Source of the DNA: Pseudomonas sp. KUIN-1
GTDB taxonomy: Bacteria; Pseudomonadota; Gammaproteobacteria; Pseudomonadales; Pseudomonadaceae
DNA: 64,000 nucleotides
Reading direction: 5' to 3'
NCBI RefSeq assembly: GCF_009176725.1
Contig: NZ_AP020337.1
Location: forward strand, 3,851,501-3,915,500
Shown here: positions 16,556 through 25,392 of the stretch, in pieces
Layout: every line of letters begins with the position of its first letter
Numbering within the stretch: the stretch's first letter is position 1
Translations under genes and position numbers: made by a program
The notes under the pieces: generated by a model
The model's input: only the letters and a program-made list of their open reading frames with translations
Databases searched by the model: none
Told to the model about the DNA's origin: nothing

Positions 16556-17956
16556 TTAACCGGCTTGAAGGCCTAACACCGCCTGCATGAATCCGTCCGA
16601 AATGAACGTCTCGGCAGCTACAGGCTGATGAGCGAGTCTGCGCGTGACCGCCTCCAGTACCGCTCGGCTGGCATCATGATGAAACTGCCAGACGCCGTAT
16701 ATCCGGCCGTCGAAGGCGGGTTCGCTGCCTAATTGCGGGTCGACGCCCAGCCCGGCGCCCAGGCCGAAAAGATGCAGCCCCCTCATTCGACGACCGTGCT
16801 GATCGACTGGACAGCCGCCAGCGTCCGAGTCGAGACCACCCTTGGCCTCGCGCAAACTGACGGGGTTGCCATCGGCATCCCACAGTCTCGGCAACACGGG
16901 CTGATAGCCAGAGCACTGCACGATTACAGTCGAGTCGGCCAGGGCCAGTCGGGCCTGCTCATGTTCATCGGAGCGTCCGCCCAGTGTCTGCAACATCTGC
17001 ACGCGCACGCCGGTTTTGCCTACGCGGCCGCTTTGCAGCGCCTCGCGTCCGATCTCCAGCGCACGGTAACGCAAACCTCCGGAACGGTTGACCCGACCTG
17101 AAACCGGGCAGACATCACACTGCGAGTCGAATGCGTAACCGGCCGCCTGTGCCAGCTCGGCACTTTCGTAAAACAGCCTGATACTGCTGCGATGAACCAG
17201 TGTCAGTTCCTGCAGGCCGGCAAACTCCAGTGCATCCGCCAGATTCTCCAGCGTCGAGAACGCGCTGTGAGATCCCCCGACGATGGTTATGCGCCCGTCA
17301 CCGGCCAGCGCCGGGGCAAACACTTCGCGCAACTGCACCGCGTTCATGCGCAGCAAGCGGTCGGCGCTCTGGATAGTGCAGTGCTCCGGCAGCGCCAGGC
17401 CTTGTCGGGCAAGATCATCGATCAAGTGTTGTGGATCCTGTCGCCCGCCCAGGTTGAGTACCAGCGCCTGGCAGCGCACGCGTCTTTTGCCATGCACACT
17501 GTCAACGCGCAGACAGAACCCGTCGCCCTCGCAAATGACTTCATCAAGGCGGGTGCCGGACCATACTTCTACGCCATAACGTTGCACGATGTGGTCCAGC
17601 ACCAGCCTGGCTGCCTCGGCCATGAGCACGCCCACATCCGACAGTTGCGGCGCGCTCTGTGCCTGCGCCTTGATGCGCCAGTAGGCTGCCGAGTATTCGA
17701 GGGTCTCGAACACCTCGCGCAATGCAGGATCGCGAAGGCAATCGATGAATACATCGCCTACCGAGTTGGCAGTGATCCGGTAGTCTCCCAGCGCACCCGC
17801 CCCGGGCCGGTCACTTGCATCAATGACAATCAGTCCTTTCGCAGCAAGCCCGGGCATCGCGCCGCTCTTCAGGGCGTTGAACAAAAAACCCATGCCTGCC
17901 AGCCCGGCACCGCCCACCACACAACCGCAGGCTGTTTCCATACAGTTATCAAACAT
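16556..17956 (-). CDS. FAD/NAD(P)-dependent oxidoreductase, flavin monooxygenase-like
   Basis: A 466-residue flavoprotein. The N-terminal FAD site is VVGGAGLAGMGFLF (about residues 13-26) with IVIDASDRPGAGALGDY after it. A second dinucleotide motif, ITIVGGSHSAFSTLENL, lies near residue 224 and resembles the NADPH site of class B flavin monooxygenases and N-hydroxylating enzymes. A short CDVCPVSG motif follows. The substrate is unknown. The ATG at 17956 has GGAG seven bases upstream. It is a single-gene unit preceded by over 600 bp of sparsely coding DNA, so context gives no clue to its pathway. Confidence 0.75.
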   Translation of the reverse strand: MFDNCMETACGCVVGGAGLAGMGFLFNALKSGAMPGLAAKGLIVIDASDRPGAGALGDYRITANSVGDVFIDCLRDPALREVFETLEYSAAYWRIKAQAQSAPQLSDVGVLMAEAARLVLDHIVQRYGVEVWSGTRLDEVICEGDGFCLRVDSVHGKRRVRCQALVLNLGGRQDPQHLIDDLARQGLALPEHCTIQSADRLLRMNAVQLREVFAPALAGDGRITIVGGSHSAFSTLENLADALEFAGLQELTLVHRSSIRLFYESAELAQAAGYAFDSQCDVCPVSGRVNRSGGLRYRALEIGREALQSGRVGKTGVRVQMLQTLGGRSDEHEQARLALADSTVIVQCSGYQPVLPRLWDADGNPVSLREAKGGLDSDAGGCPVDQHGRRMRGLHLFGLGAGLGVDPQLGSEPAFDGRIYGVWQFHHDASRAVLEAVTRRLAHQPVAAETFISDGFMQAVLGLQAG

Positions 17957-18595
17957 AATGATGCTCCATCGTCATTTTCATACGTTGGTGCAGTCCAGAA
18001 GTTCTGGATGATCGAATACCTGGCTGATAAGGCGAACCAGCGTCCATGCACGATTCGAGGCGAAACATACGCAGCAGAATACACACACGCTCATTCACGG
18101 CGCTGAGGAGACGCCATGGTTAGAAAAGGTGGTCTTCACAAAAAATTACAATACTGCAGGTACAGTTTGAAGTTTCAGACCTGCCAGAAGGGAGGCGTCA
18201 TGCTACCGCCCTTTTTAAGACAGCGCTTTTATCAACCTGCAAAGAGTGACAATGCGTTACAAAATAAGTCGGCAACTGAATAGTTGCAAAGAAACGCGGG
18301 AGTGTCAAACGGGCTGCCGGAGGCCGCCATCGCTCAGTGTCGCTGTATAACCTGATGATTTGAATGACCTTGCATCTTTTGATCCTTGAAGGCCACTTCA
18401 AAAAGATAGTGTTCGATGACATTAACGCGCTCAATGCGTTCAACTTATTTTTTATCGTCTGCGCTAAAAACAGCATGCTTTCGACGCTGTTAATTTGACG
18501 AGCTCAAAGCGGTTGTGCGCCACCAGAAGTTTCGCGGTCATGAAGACCAGACGTGCCCCGTTCCGGGCGCTGAATGAGGCCGCCACAGCGCCCAT
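17957..18595. other. Sparsely coding, AT-richer intergenic region
   Basis: No supported gene. A 27-codon frame (18200-18283, plus, beginning MLPPFLRQRF) has an unusually good ribosome site, AAGGGAGG four bases before ATG, and could be a leader peptide or chance. A 92-codon minus frame (18198-18476) has no recognisable domain. Confidence 0.4.
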
Positions 18596-18632
18596 AAAAA
18601 TGACAAGGCCCCGATCAGCGATGATCAGGGCC
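18596..18632 (-). terminator. Terminator of the DUF1652 gene
   Basis: On the minus strand a stem formed by GGCCCTGATC and its near-complement GATCGGGGCC is followed by TTGTCATTTTT. It lies about 40 bp after the DUF1652 stop. Confidence 0.7.
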
Positions 18633-18672
18633 CTGTAACGTGATGCCGCGGCATCAGCGGGGTGCAGCCGTA

Positions 18673-18933
18673 TCAGGCAGCGCTGTAGTACGCTTTCGCT
18701 ACTCGAGTCGTCACCGGTTCTTCACGCAGCTCGGCCACCAGCGCAGAGATGTCCCGAACCGTATTGATACGGCTGAGCGGCAGGCTCTTCTGACGCTGGG
18801 TGCGCCCCGATACCGGGTCGCTTATCTGCACATTCATCTGCTCGTTGGCAATCGTACAGGTGCAACGCAACGGCAGAAACGCACGTTCCACAATGCTCCT
18901 GAGTTCTAACTCGGACAGTCCACTCGCGATCAT
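18673..18933 (-). CDS. DUF1652 family protein
   Basis: An 86-residue protein that resembles the pseudomonad DUF1652 family: LSELELRSIVERAFLPLRC near the N-terminus, CTCTIANEQMNVQISDPVSGR in the middle, and RDISALVAELREE near the end. The function of the family is unknown. The ATG at 18933 has AAGGAG upstream, and a terminator follows, so it is a single-gene unit. Confidence 0.8.
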   Translation of the reverse strand: MIASGLSELELRSIVERAFLPLRCTCTIANEQMNVQISDPVSGRTQRQKSLPLSRINTVRDISALVAELREEPVTTRVAKAYYSAA

Positions 18934-19338
18934 TTCTTTATCTCCTTATGTGTGTAAGCATGTCCCGGCAGTGACAAAATTTTGATAATTTTTATTGTTG
19001 ATGACTTTTTAAAAACGGCACGCGCCAGCCCGCCAATTATCTGTCGCCACTTACGTGATGCTTAAACCCGTTATACACGGTGCCCTGCACTTCAGGCAAC
19101 TTCCATAACTGAATATCCCGCGCCCTTTTAACGCTGTTTCTTATTGAGGGCATCCACAGAAAAAACGATTCACCGTCATGATCTTCAACAAAATGGCACC
19201 CGGCGTGAATCACAGCGGATAAAAGGCGCGCGAAGCAAGAGAATAAAGACTGACGAACGGTCAACGCCTGGAACGCAAGCGGCTCGACACGGCACGCACG
19301 CCCTGTTGAAAAGGGTCGCGCGTGCCCACGTTGAAAAC
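18934..19338. other. Intergenic region with one weak open frame and a hairpin
   Basis: A 75-codon minus frame (19037-19264) begins with TTG, has no ribosome site and no recognisable domain; it may be a remnant. GGCACGC...GCGTGCC (19291-19325) forms a long imperfect hairpin just after the acetyltransferase gene and may be its terminator. Confidence 0.4.
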
Positions 19339-19836
19339 TTACTCTTGTGTATGTTCCAGGTCCTTGCCGGACAGCCGCAGATGAATCAGCGCAACACGCT
19401 CGCCGCGCTTATCGCGCTTTTCTTCAATGTGGAACGGACGAAACCCCATCCGCGGATAAAACAGCAAGCCTGGCACGTTGTGGTTGAAGCACGACGCGAT
19501 CATTTCGCTCGCTTCGTGCTTGTCGAACGCGATCCCCATCATGGTGGTGATCATGAAGCGCCCTACCCCTCTGGACCGGGCCTTCGGTGCGATGATGACG
19601 TTGCCCAGCGAACAGCGGCCGCGAAAGGTGCAGTGAGAGAAATTGGCAAAGCCTACCACCTCACCGTCCATTTCGATGACGGTCGAGTCATGACGCGTTT
19701 GAAGCGCTTCACTGAGTTGTGAGGCAGTCAACGGGTACGTTGCCCTGGGGAACATGTAGAACAGCTCATCGGCATTCTGCGGCAGCTCGCAGATGAGAGG
19801 GACGTCTTTTTCTTCCAGGGGACGGTGAGTGAACAT
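19339..19836 (-). CDS. GNAT family N-acetyltransferase
   Basis: A 165-residue GNAT protein. The acetyl-CoA region is LGNVIIAPKARSRGVGRFMI, with the usual R/QxxGxG-type loop (RSRGVG), followed by NHNVPGLLFYPRMGFRPF, the typical C-terminal beta5-alpha4 segment. The acceptor is unknown. The ATG at 19836 has AGAGG upstream; the frame extends to 19884 but without a ribosome site. Confidence 0.85.
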   Translation of the reverse strand: MFTHRPLEEKDVPLICELPQNADELFYMFPRATYPLTASQLSEALQTRHDSTVIEMDGEVVGFANFSHCTFRGRCSLGNVIIAPKARSRGVGRFMITTMMGIAFDKHEASEMIASCFNHNVPGLLFYPRMGFRPFHIEEKRDKRGERVALIHLRLSGKDLEHTQE

Positions 19837-20201
19837 AGGCGGTAACCTCTTGAAGAAATTGAAGAAAGCGCGGGTATACAGCAATCAGATTGGTGCAGCG
19901 GGCGACGGAAGGTGACAAAAACACAGCGCCCTCGCTGACACAGCATAATCCGCAGCTATCGAAAAGGGCTACCTCAATAGCAAAACGTGCTAATGAGCAG
20001 CGCTGTTGACCCCGCCTTTGAGCCACCTCGCGCAAGGTGTTGAAGCGATGGGTTTTACTCGAACATCGCGTTCCCGCTCAGCCTGCCAGTAGTTACGGCG
20101 AAAGTACGCAATATCCTGTAACCCGGTATTCGTCGGCTGGTCTTGCATCCCGAATGCAGATTCTGCATTTATTTCACTTTGTTGACCGGACTATTCCTTT
20201 T

Positions 20202-21146
20202 ATGTCGATTTCGCCACTGGCCCGCTTCAAAGCCCGTCCGCTCAGATGGGTTTGCATGATAGCCATCATTCTTGGCCTGCCCGTCGGCTGTGCAGTGCTT
20301 GAACACAAGGAGCGCGAACTGGTGTTTCGCATCGAGCCCGGTACCGCCAGCTGGTACAGCGGTCTGCCGGCAGATGTGCAGGAAATCGAACTCAGTACAC
20401 CGGCATTCGGTACCTCGCAGAATATCCACGCATGGTGGTGGCCCGCTGCGGACAAGAACGCCCCGGCGGTGTTGTACCTGCATGGATCACGATGGAACCT
20501 CACCGGCCAGCTGTTCCGTATCCAGCAACTCAAGGCACAGGGCTACTCGATACTGGCGATCGATTACCGGGGTTTCGGGCAAAGCATGGGCCAACTGCCT
20601 TCGGAAAGGTCTGTATATGAAGACGCACGCATCGCCTGGGAACGCCTGAAGCAATTGCAACCCGACCCGCAGCGCAGGCTGATTTATGGACACTCTCTGG
20701 GCGGTGCGGTGGCAGTGGATCTGGCTGCCGAGCTGGGCGAAGACGCTGAAAAGGACAATGCACCCGTTCAGGCCCGCGGGCTGATCATCGAATCCACGTT
20801 CACCAACCTCGCCGATGTGGCCACCGCGCTTGCCAACACATCGTTGCCGGTGCGTTGGCTGCTGTCGCAGAAGTTCGACTCGCTGGACAAGATTGCAGAC
20901 ATCCATATGCCGGTGCTGATCGTGCACGGCACCGAGGATCGCTATGTACCGGCACGCTTCAGCGAACAGTTGTTTGAGGCCGCGCAGGAACCGAAGAAAC
21001 TGCTATTGGTGCCTGGCGGTACGCATAACAACAGCATGCAACTCGGGCAGCCCGCTTACAGCCAGGCCATTCGTGCCCTGCTCGATACACCCGCATCGCT
21101 GCCTCAGGTAACAAAACAGGGCAAGGACTCTAAGAACGCCGGTTAG
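20202..21146 (+). CDS. Alpha/beta hydrolase, membrane-anchored
   Basis: A 314-residue hydrolase related to the FrsA/BAAT-like and YqkD-type group. A hydrophobic N-terminal stretch ends LPVGC, an approximate lipobox, so it may be a lipoprotein or signal-anchored protein facing the periplasm. The nucleophile elbow is GHSLGG, the acid lies in HGTEDRYVP and the histidine in GGTHNNS, so the triad looks complete. The substrate is unknown. The start is uncertain: an in-frame ATG also exists at 20154 and neither has a strong ribosome site. Confidence 0.82.
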   Translation: MSISPLARFKARPLRWVCMIAIILGLPVGCAVLEHKERELVFRIEPGTASWYSGLPADVQEIELSTPAFGTSQNIHAWWWPAADKNAPAVLYLHGSRWNLTGQLFRIQQLKAQGYSILAIDYRGFGQSMGQLPSERSVYEDARIAWERLKQLQPDPQRRLIYGHSLGGAVAVDLAAELGEDAEKDNAPVQARGLIIESTFTNLADVATALANTSLPVRWLLSQKFDSLDKIADIHMPVLIVHGTEDRYVPARFSEQLFEAAQEPKKLLLVPGGTHNNSMQLGQPAYSQAIRALLDTPASLPQVTKQGKDSKNAG

Positions 21147-21200
21147 ACATTGCCGGGCACGTGGCAGTAGTCTTCGGACTCATGGCCAAAGGACCCTGCA

Positions 21201-21641
21201 ATGAACTGTATTGTCGAGTATTCAGACCCGCATCACCGCCTCGCGGTCATCCAGTTGTGGAAGACCGTCTTCAATGACGACATGCCGCACAATCGCCCAG
21301 ACCTGTCGATCGACAAGAAACTGGCTGTCGACGACCATTTGTTCTTCGTTGCTCTCGCGGATGACGAGGTGGTCGGCACCCTCCTTGCCGGCTATGACGG
21401 GCATCGCGGCTGGCTGTATTCGGTCGCCGTCGATCCGCAACAGCGCGGCAACGGCCTGGGCACCCGGCTGGTCAGGCACGCAGAAAAGTCGCTTGCGGGT
21501 CTTGGCTGCGTGAAGATCAACCTGCAGATCCATACCTTCAATGAAAGCGTGCAGGCCTTCTATAAAACCCTGGGCTATACGCCTGAGCTCATTATCAGCA
21601 TGGGCAAGCGGATCGATGCCAACGTAACGGCTCAGTCCTGA
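21201..21641 (+). CDS. GNAT family N-acetyltransferase (YpeA-like)
   Basis: A 146-residue GNAT enzyme with the acetyl-CoA loop VAVDPQQRGNGLGTRLVRHAE and the C-terminal NESVQAFYKTLGYTPE. It resembles YpeA-type acetyltransferases; the acceptor is unknown. It lies 54 bp after the hydrolase gene in the same direction and may share its transcript. Confidence 0.87.
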   Translation: MNCIVEYSDPHHRLAVIQLWKTVFNDDMPHNRPDLSIDKKLAVDDHLFFVALADDEVVGTLLAGYDGHRGWLYSVAVDPQQRGNGLGTRLVRHAEKSLAGLGCVKINLQIHTFNESVQAFYKTLGYTPELIISMGKRIDANVTAQS

Positions 21642-21689
21642 GCTGAGGGCTCTCTGTCTGCCGAGGCGACCGAAACCATCGGGCGCCTC

Positions 21690-21740
21690 AATCATTTATT
21701 TACATGAGAATTAATATCAAATTACAATTATTGCTATTAA
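21690..21740 (+). promoter_or_regulatory. AT-rich promoter region with possible Fur box
   Basis: The AT-rich stretch in front of the siderophore receptor contains GAGAATTAATATC (21706-21718) and ATTATTGC, partly matching the Fur hexamer pattern. The match is only moderate, about 10-11 of 19 to the consensus. Confidence 0.4.
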
Positions 21741-21761
21741 CGTCCTAGCAGAGCATCTTCC

Positions 21762-23879
21762 TTGAGCACTTCCTTCCAATGCCCTCGCCGTCCCGGCTCT
21801 TTTCTGCTGTCCGCGCTTTCTCTGGCAATGTTCTCCGGCGGCGCAGTGCATGCAGCCGAAACCGCAACGCTGCCCGCTACGCAGGTGTCGGCAACCGCGA
21901 CCGAAGCGCAGGAAGGCTACAGCGCCAAAAGCGCCAGCACTGCGAGCAAGAGTGACGTACCGCTCAAGGAAGAAGCGCAGTCGGTCAACGTGGTGACACC
22001 GCAAACCATCGCCGACTACAACGTGCGCTCGCTGGACGATGCCATGAAGTTTGTCAGTGGTGTCAGCCAGGGCAATACCCTTGGCAATACCAAGGACTCG
22101 CTGGTCAAGCGCGGCTTTGGCACCAACGATGATGGCTCGGTGCTGCGTGACGGCGTGCGCTCGGTGGTGTCGAAAAATTTCGGTGCCACTACCGAACGCG
22201 TTGAAGTGCTCAAAGGCCCGGCCTCGCTGCTGTACGGGGCGATGGAGCCGGGTGGCGTGATCAATGTGATCAGCAAACAGCCGCAATACGTGCAAAGCAC
22301 CACGCTCAGTGGCTCGGCGTACAGCGAAGGCGGCGGCAGCTTCGGCATCGACACCACCGGCCCGCTGGGTGACTCGGGGCTGGCCTACCGCCTGGTGGCC
22401 GAGCGTCAGAGCGAGGACTACTGGCGTAACTATGGCGTTGACCAGCACACGCTGGTCGCGCCATCGCTGTCCTGGACCGGGGAGCGCGCCAGCCTGACGC
22501 TGGCTTACGAGTACAACGATTACGTCAGCCCGTTCGATCGTGGCACGGTGTTCACCGGCGGTCATCCGGCCGATATCAGCTACGACAAGCGCCTGGACGA
22601 AAAATGGGCCAATACGGTCGGCATCAGCGAAACCGCTACCGCACGCTTCGAGTACCAGCTCAGCGATGACTGGAAAACCCGCCTGACCTACGGCTGGAAC
22701 AACGACCGCTACAGCCTCTCGATTGCCCAACCGAGCACGCTGTCCAGCAGCGGCGTGCTGCGACGCCAGGCCAATGGCGGCCATTACGATTATGAAACGC
22801 GTTATGCCAGCTGGGACTTCATCGGCAAGCAGGAGGTGTTTGGCCAGCAACATGATCTGCTGATCGGTGCCGAGCAGGAGGATTCCGACAAGTACCGCGG
22901 CAAGACTTACCGCAATGGCGTACAGGGTGGCTTCAATATCTTTTCGCCCAGCTACGGCAGCCTGGCGGAGCCCAGTGTTGTCAGTACGACCACCAGCAAC
23001 CTGAGCAATCAACTGACCTCATCGTCCATCTACCTCAAGGACAACTGGCATCTTGATGACCGCTGGATTCTGGTCCTGGGCGGCCGCTATCAGCATTATG
23101 ACCAGCACATCGCCCAAGGCCTCGGCGCCAGCCGCAACACTAATCTGAACAAAAATGACGATATATTCCTGCCGATGGCGGGACTGGTATTCAAGGTCAA
23201 TGAGGACCTGTCGTTGTACGGCAACTACAGCCGCTCTTTCGTCCCCAATGAGGCGGTTAACGATGACGGCACCACCTTCGACCCGGAAGAAGGCCGCAGC
23301 TACGAAGTCGGCGCCAAATATGCGCTGGCACCGGAACTCGACTTCAACCTCGCCGTGTTTGACATAGAGAAGAAAAATGTTGTGACCACCGTTGCTACCG
23401 GCGTCAGCGAAGCGGCTGGCAAAGTGGGTTCACAGGGCGTGGAGCTGGACGTGACCGGTCGAATTGCCGAGCGCTGGGACATGATCGGCACTTATGCCTA
23501 CACACATACCGAAGTGCTTGATGACCCCAAAAACGAGGGCAACCGTTTGAGTCAGGCACCGAAACATACCGCCAGCCTGTATCTCACCCATCACCTGCAA
23601 GTCCCGTCCGGTCTGGGCGAATGGCATGCCGGTGGTGGCGCGCGCTATGTCGGCGATAGGGCGGGTGACAACGCAAACACGTTCTACATGAGCAGCTACA
23701 CCGTGGCTGATGCGTTCCTGCGCTGGGATGTGCCAATGGCAGGTTATAAAACCCGCCTTCAATTGAACGTGGATAACCTGTTCGACAAGCAGTACTACCC
23801 GTCCAGTACCGACAGCCCGTTGCAGGTCAATGTGGGTGAACCACGCACCGCACGCCTGAGCGCCAGCGTCACGTTCTAA
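21762..23879 (+). CDS. TonB-dependent siderophore receptor
   Basis: A 705-residue outer membrane receptor. A signal peptide ends near AVHA-AE (about residue 31). The plug domain carries EAQSVNVVTPQTIADYNVRSLDDAM, RGFGTNDDGSVLRDGVRS and VEVLKGPASLLYGAMEPGGVINVISK; the beta-barrel ends in phenylalanine (LSASVTF). It is a classic ferric siderophore receptor without the N-terminal signalling domain of FpvA-type receptors, and no ECF sigma pair lies beside it. The only usable start seems to be TTG at 21762; the next in-frame ATG falls inside the signal peptide. The siderophore cannot be told from sequence. Confidence 0.92.
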   Translation: MSTSFQCPRRPGSFLLSALSLAMFSGGAVHAAETATLPATQVSATATEAQEGYSAKSASTASKSDVPLKEEAQSVNVVTPQTIADYNVRSLDDAMKFVSGVSQGNTLGNTKDSLVKRGFGTNDDGSVLRDGVRSVVSKNFGATTERVEVLKGPASLLYGAMEPGGVINVISKQPQYVQSTTLSGSAYSEGGGSFGIDTTGPLGDSGLAYRLVAERQSEDYWRNYGVDQHTLVAPSLSWTGERASLTLAYEYNDYVSPFDRGTVFTGGHPADISYDKRLDEKWANTVGISETATARFEYQLSDDWKTRLTYGWNNDRYSLSIAQPSTLSSSGVLRRQANGGHYDYETRYASWDFIGKQEVFGQQHDLLIGAEQEDSDKYRGKTYRNGVQGGFNIFSPSYGSLAEPSVVSTTTSNLSNQLTSSSIYLKDNWHLDDRWILVLGGRYQHYDQHIAQGLGASRNTNLNKNDDIFLPMAGLVFKVNEDLSLYGNYSRSFVPNEAVNDDGTTFDPEEGRSYEVGAKYALAPELDFNLAVFDIEKKNVVTTVATGVSEAAGKVGSQGVELDVTGRIAERWDMIGTYAYTHTEVLDDPKNEGNRLSQAPKHTASLYLTHHLQVPSGLGEWHAGGGARYVGDRAGDNANTFYMSSYTVADAFLRWDVPMAGYKTRLQLNVDNLFDKQYYPSSTDSPLQVNVGEPRTARLSASVTF

Positions 23880-23937
23880 GAGGTTGCCACGAAGCAGGCC
23901 TGCGCGGGCTTGCTCCGTGGGCAATCAAACGGATGAA

Positions 23938-24459
23938 TCAGAACTTCATTCGGTAAAAACTGATCAGCGCTTCATTGCCATACAGGTATTCGAACCTGCC
24001 GATGAATGCGCTCTTCTCCAGCCACTCGTTAGGGCCCAGAGCGACCTGAAAGCGTGGTGTGCAAGTGCACTGGTAATGGCCTTCGCTGATTGGCCATAGC
24101 CCGTTCTGAAGTTCGTGCTGGCCCGTTTCGTCAACGAGCAGAGCGCCCCTGCTTTCAACGTTGATCATTTCGCCCAACTGGGTGACCAGCGTGAAACGGG
24201 TTTCCAGAAAGGCAAGCTCGGATGACAACTCAACCAGCGTATTGCTGCCGCCGGAGAGTACCGAGCCGCTGAAGTTTTCGCCGTAAAACTCCCCGCCCAC
24301 TACATTGCTGTTGCTACGCAGTCCGTCGCTGCATATCCCCATGAGCACAGGAGCGTCGGTCTTCAGAATCACGGTCAGCACTTTTTCCAGATGAGGAGCG
24401 GCTACCGTGTTACCACGAAAAGCGCGTTTGACGGATTTGTTGAAGTCGATAATGGTCAT
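23938..24459 (-). CDS. DUF3237 family protein
   Basis: A protein of 173 residues with DUF3237-like features: APVLMGICSDGLRSNSNVVGG and GEFYGENFSGSVLSGGSN, followed by a VESRGALLVDETG segment. The family is found in pseudomonads and fungi with no established biochemistry. It is divergent from a TetR regulator, with a dyad between them, suggesting the regulator controls it. GGAG lies about twelve bases before the ATG at 24459; a GTG four codons upstream overlaps that site. Confidence 0.68.
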   Translation of the reverse strand: MTIIDFNKSVKRAFRGNTVAAPHLEKVLTVILKTDAPVLMGICSDGLRSNSNVVGGEFYGENFSGSVLSGGSNTLVELSSELAFLETRFTLVTQLGEMINVESRGALLVDETGQHELQNGLWPISEGHYQCTCTPRFQVALGPNEWLEKSAFIGRFEYLYGNEALISFYRMKF

Positions 24460-24563
24460 AGAACTGTTCACTCCATCTTTGAATGGATTCGGGCAACGAA
24501 TGGCCGGGTGCAGTCCATCGGCATTTATCTACGCCTGCTTTTCCAGTAAGCTCCACGGAGTCG

Positions 24564-24589
24564 ACTGAAATCGTACCGAACGGTTCAGT
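24564..24589. promoter_or_regulatory. Dyads between DUF3237 gene and tetR
   Basis: ACTGAA (24564-24569) is repeated inversely as TTCAGT (24584-24589), and ACCG-AA-CGGT lies inside at 24575-24584. This is a likely operator of the neighbouring TetR-family regulator. Confidence 0.5.
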
Positions 24590-24643
24590 TCCAGTCTAGA
24601 GAATTTTGTACACGATCTGCTCACTGGAGAATTGAGGATATGA

Positions 24644-25261
24644 ATGAAGGTCCGTACTGAAGCTCGCCGCGAAGCCATCATTGATGCCGCAGCAAGTGTC
24701 TTCCTCGAAATGGGCTACGAGCGTGCCTCGATGAATGAAGTCACCAAACGAATGGGGGGCTCCAAGGCAACGATCTATAGTTACTTTCCCTCCAAGGAAG
24801 AACTGTTCATCGCTGTGGTCAACAGGCTTGCAACTGCCCATCTGGCCGACGCGGTTTCAGAGCTGGCGATCCAGGATGACAAACCGATCGATTTGCGGGC
24901 CCTGTTCACGCGCTTCGGGGAACGCATGCTGATGGTGCTTATCAATGATGACAAGGCATTGGCCGTGTATCGCATGGTAGTGGCCGAGTCCGGGCACTCG
25001 GACATCGGCATGATGTTCTACGAATCCGGCCCCAGCCAGTGCCTGCAGACAGTCACCTCACTGATGACTCTGGCGATGCGAAAAGGCCAGTTGCGTGAAA
25101 CCGATCCGCACATCGCCGCGTTGCAGCTGACCTCGCTGTTGACTGCCGAGACCGACATTCGCCTTTACCAACAGGCGCCCATGCCGCTGAGCATCGAAGA
25201 AATTCGCGCCATGGTCGAACGCGCAGTGGATACCTTCATGTTGGGTATGGAGAAACGCTGA
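24644..25261 (+). CDS. TetR/AcrR family transcriptional regulator
   Basis: A 205-residue TetR-type repressor. The DNA-binding domain runs from residue 7 to 52 with RREAIIDAAASVFLEMGYE and MGGSKATIYSYFPSKEELF. The C-terminal ligand domain resembles the AefR/AcrR-like C-terminal TetR families. It is divergent from the DUF3237 gene and probably represses it, itself, or both. The ligand is unknown. Confidence 0.88.
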   Translation: MKVRTEARREAIIDAAASVFLEMGYERASMNEVTKRMGGSKATIYSYFPSKEELFIAVVNRLATAHLADAVSELAIQDDKPIDLRALFTRFGERMLMVLINDDKALAVYRMVVAESGHSDIGMMFYESGPSQCLQTVTSLMTLAMRKGQLRETDPHIAALQLTSLLTAETDIRLYQQAPMPLSIEEIRAMVERAVDTFMLGMEKR

Positions 25262-25392
25262 GTCCGCATAACAGAACCAAGCGGTATTGATAAGAACCGA
25301 TATTGCAACCCTTCTGACACACCTTGTTACTCTTTTGCAGCCAAGTTAATCCGAATGAGGGCGATAGCTGATTACCCCTTCGGAGAAACACT

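Noticed and set aside
19037..19264. 75-codon minus-strand frame
   Set aside because: Begins with TTG without a ribosome site; might be a remnant but cannot be supported.
16556..19338. Idea of a genomic island or phage remnant around the orphan flavoprotein
   Set aside because: No integrase, tRNA, attachment repeats or phage genes were found; only somewhat AT-richer DNA.
21717..23012. 431-codon minus-strand frame
   Set aside because: Shadow of the TonB-dependent receptor gene.
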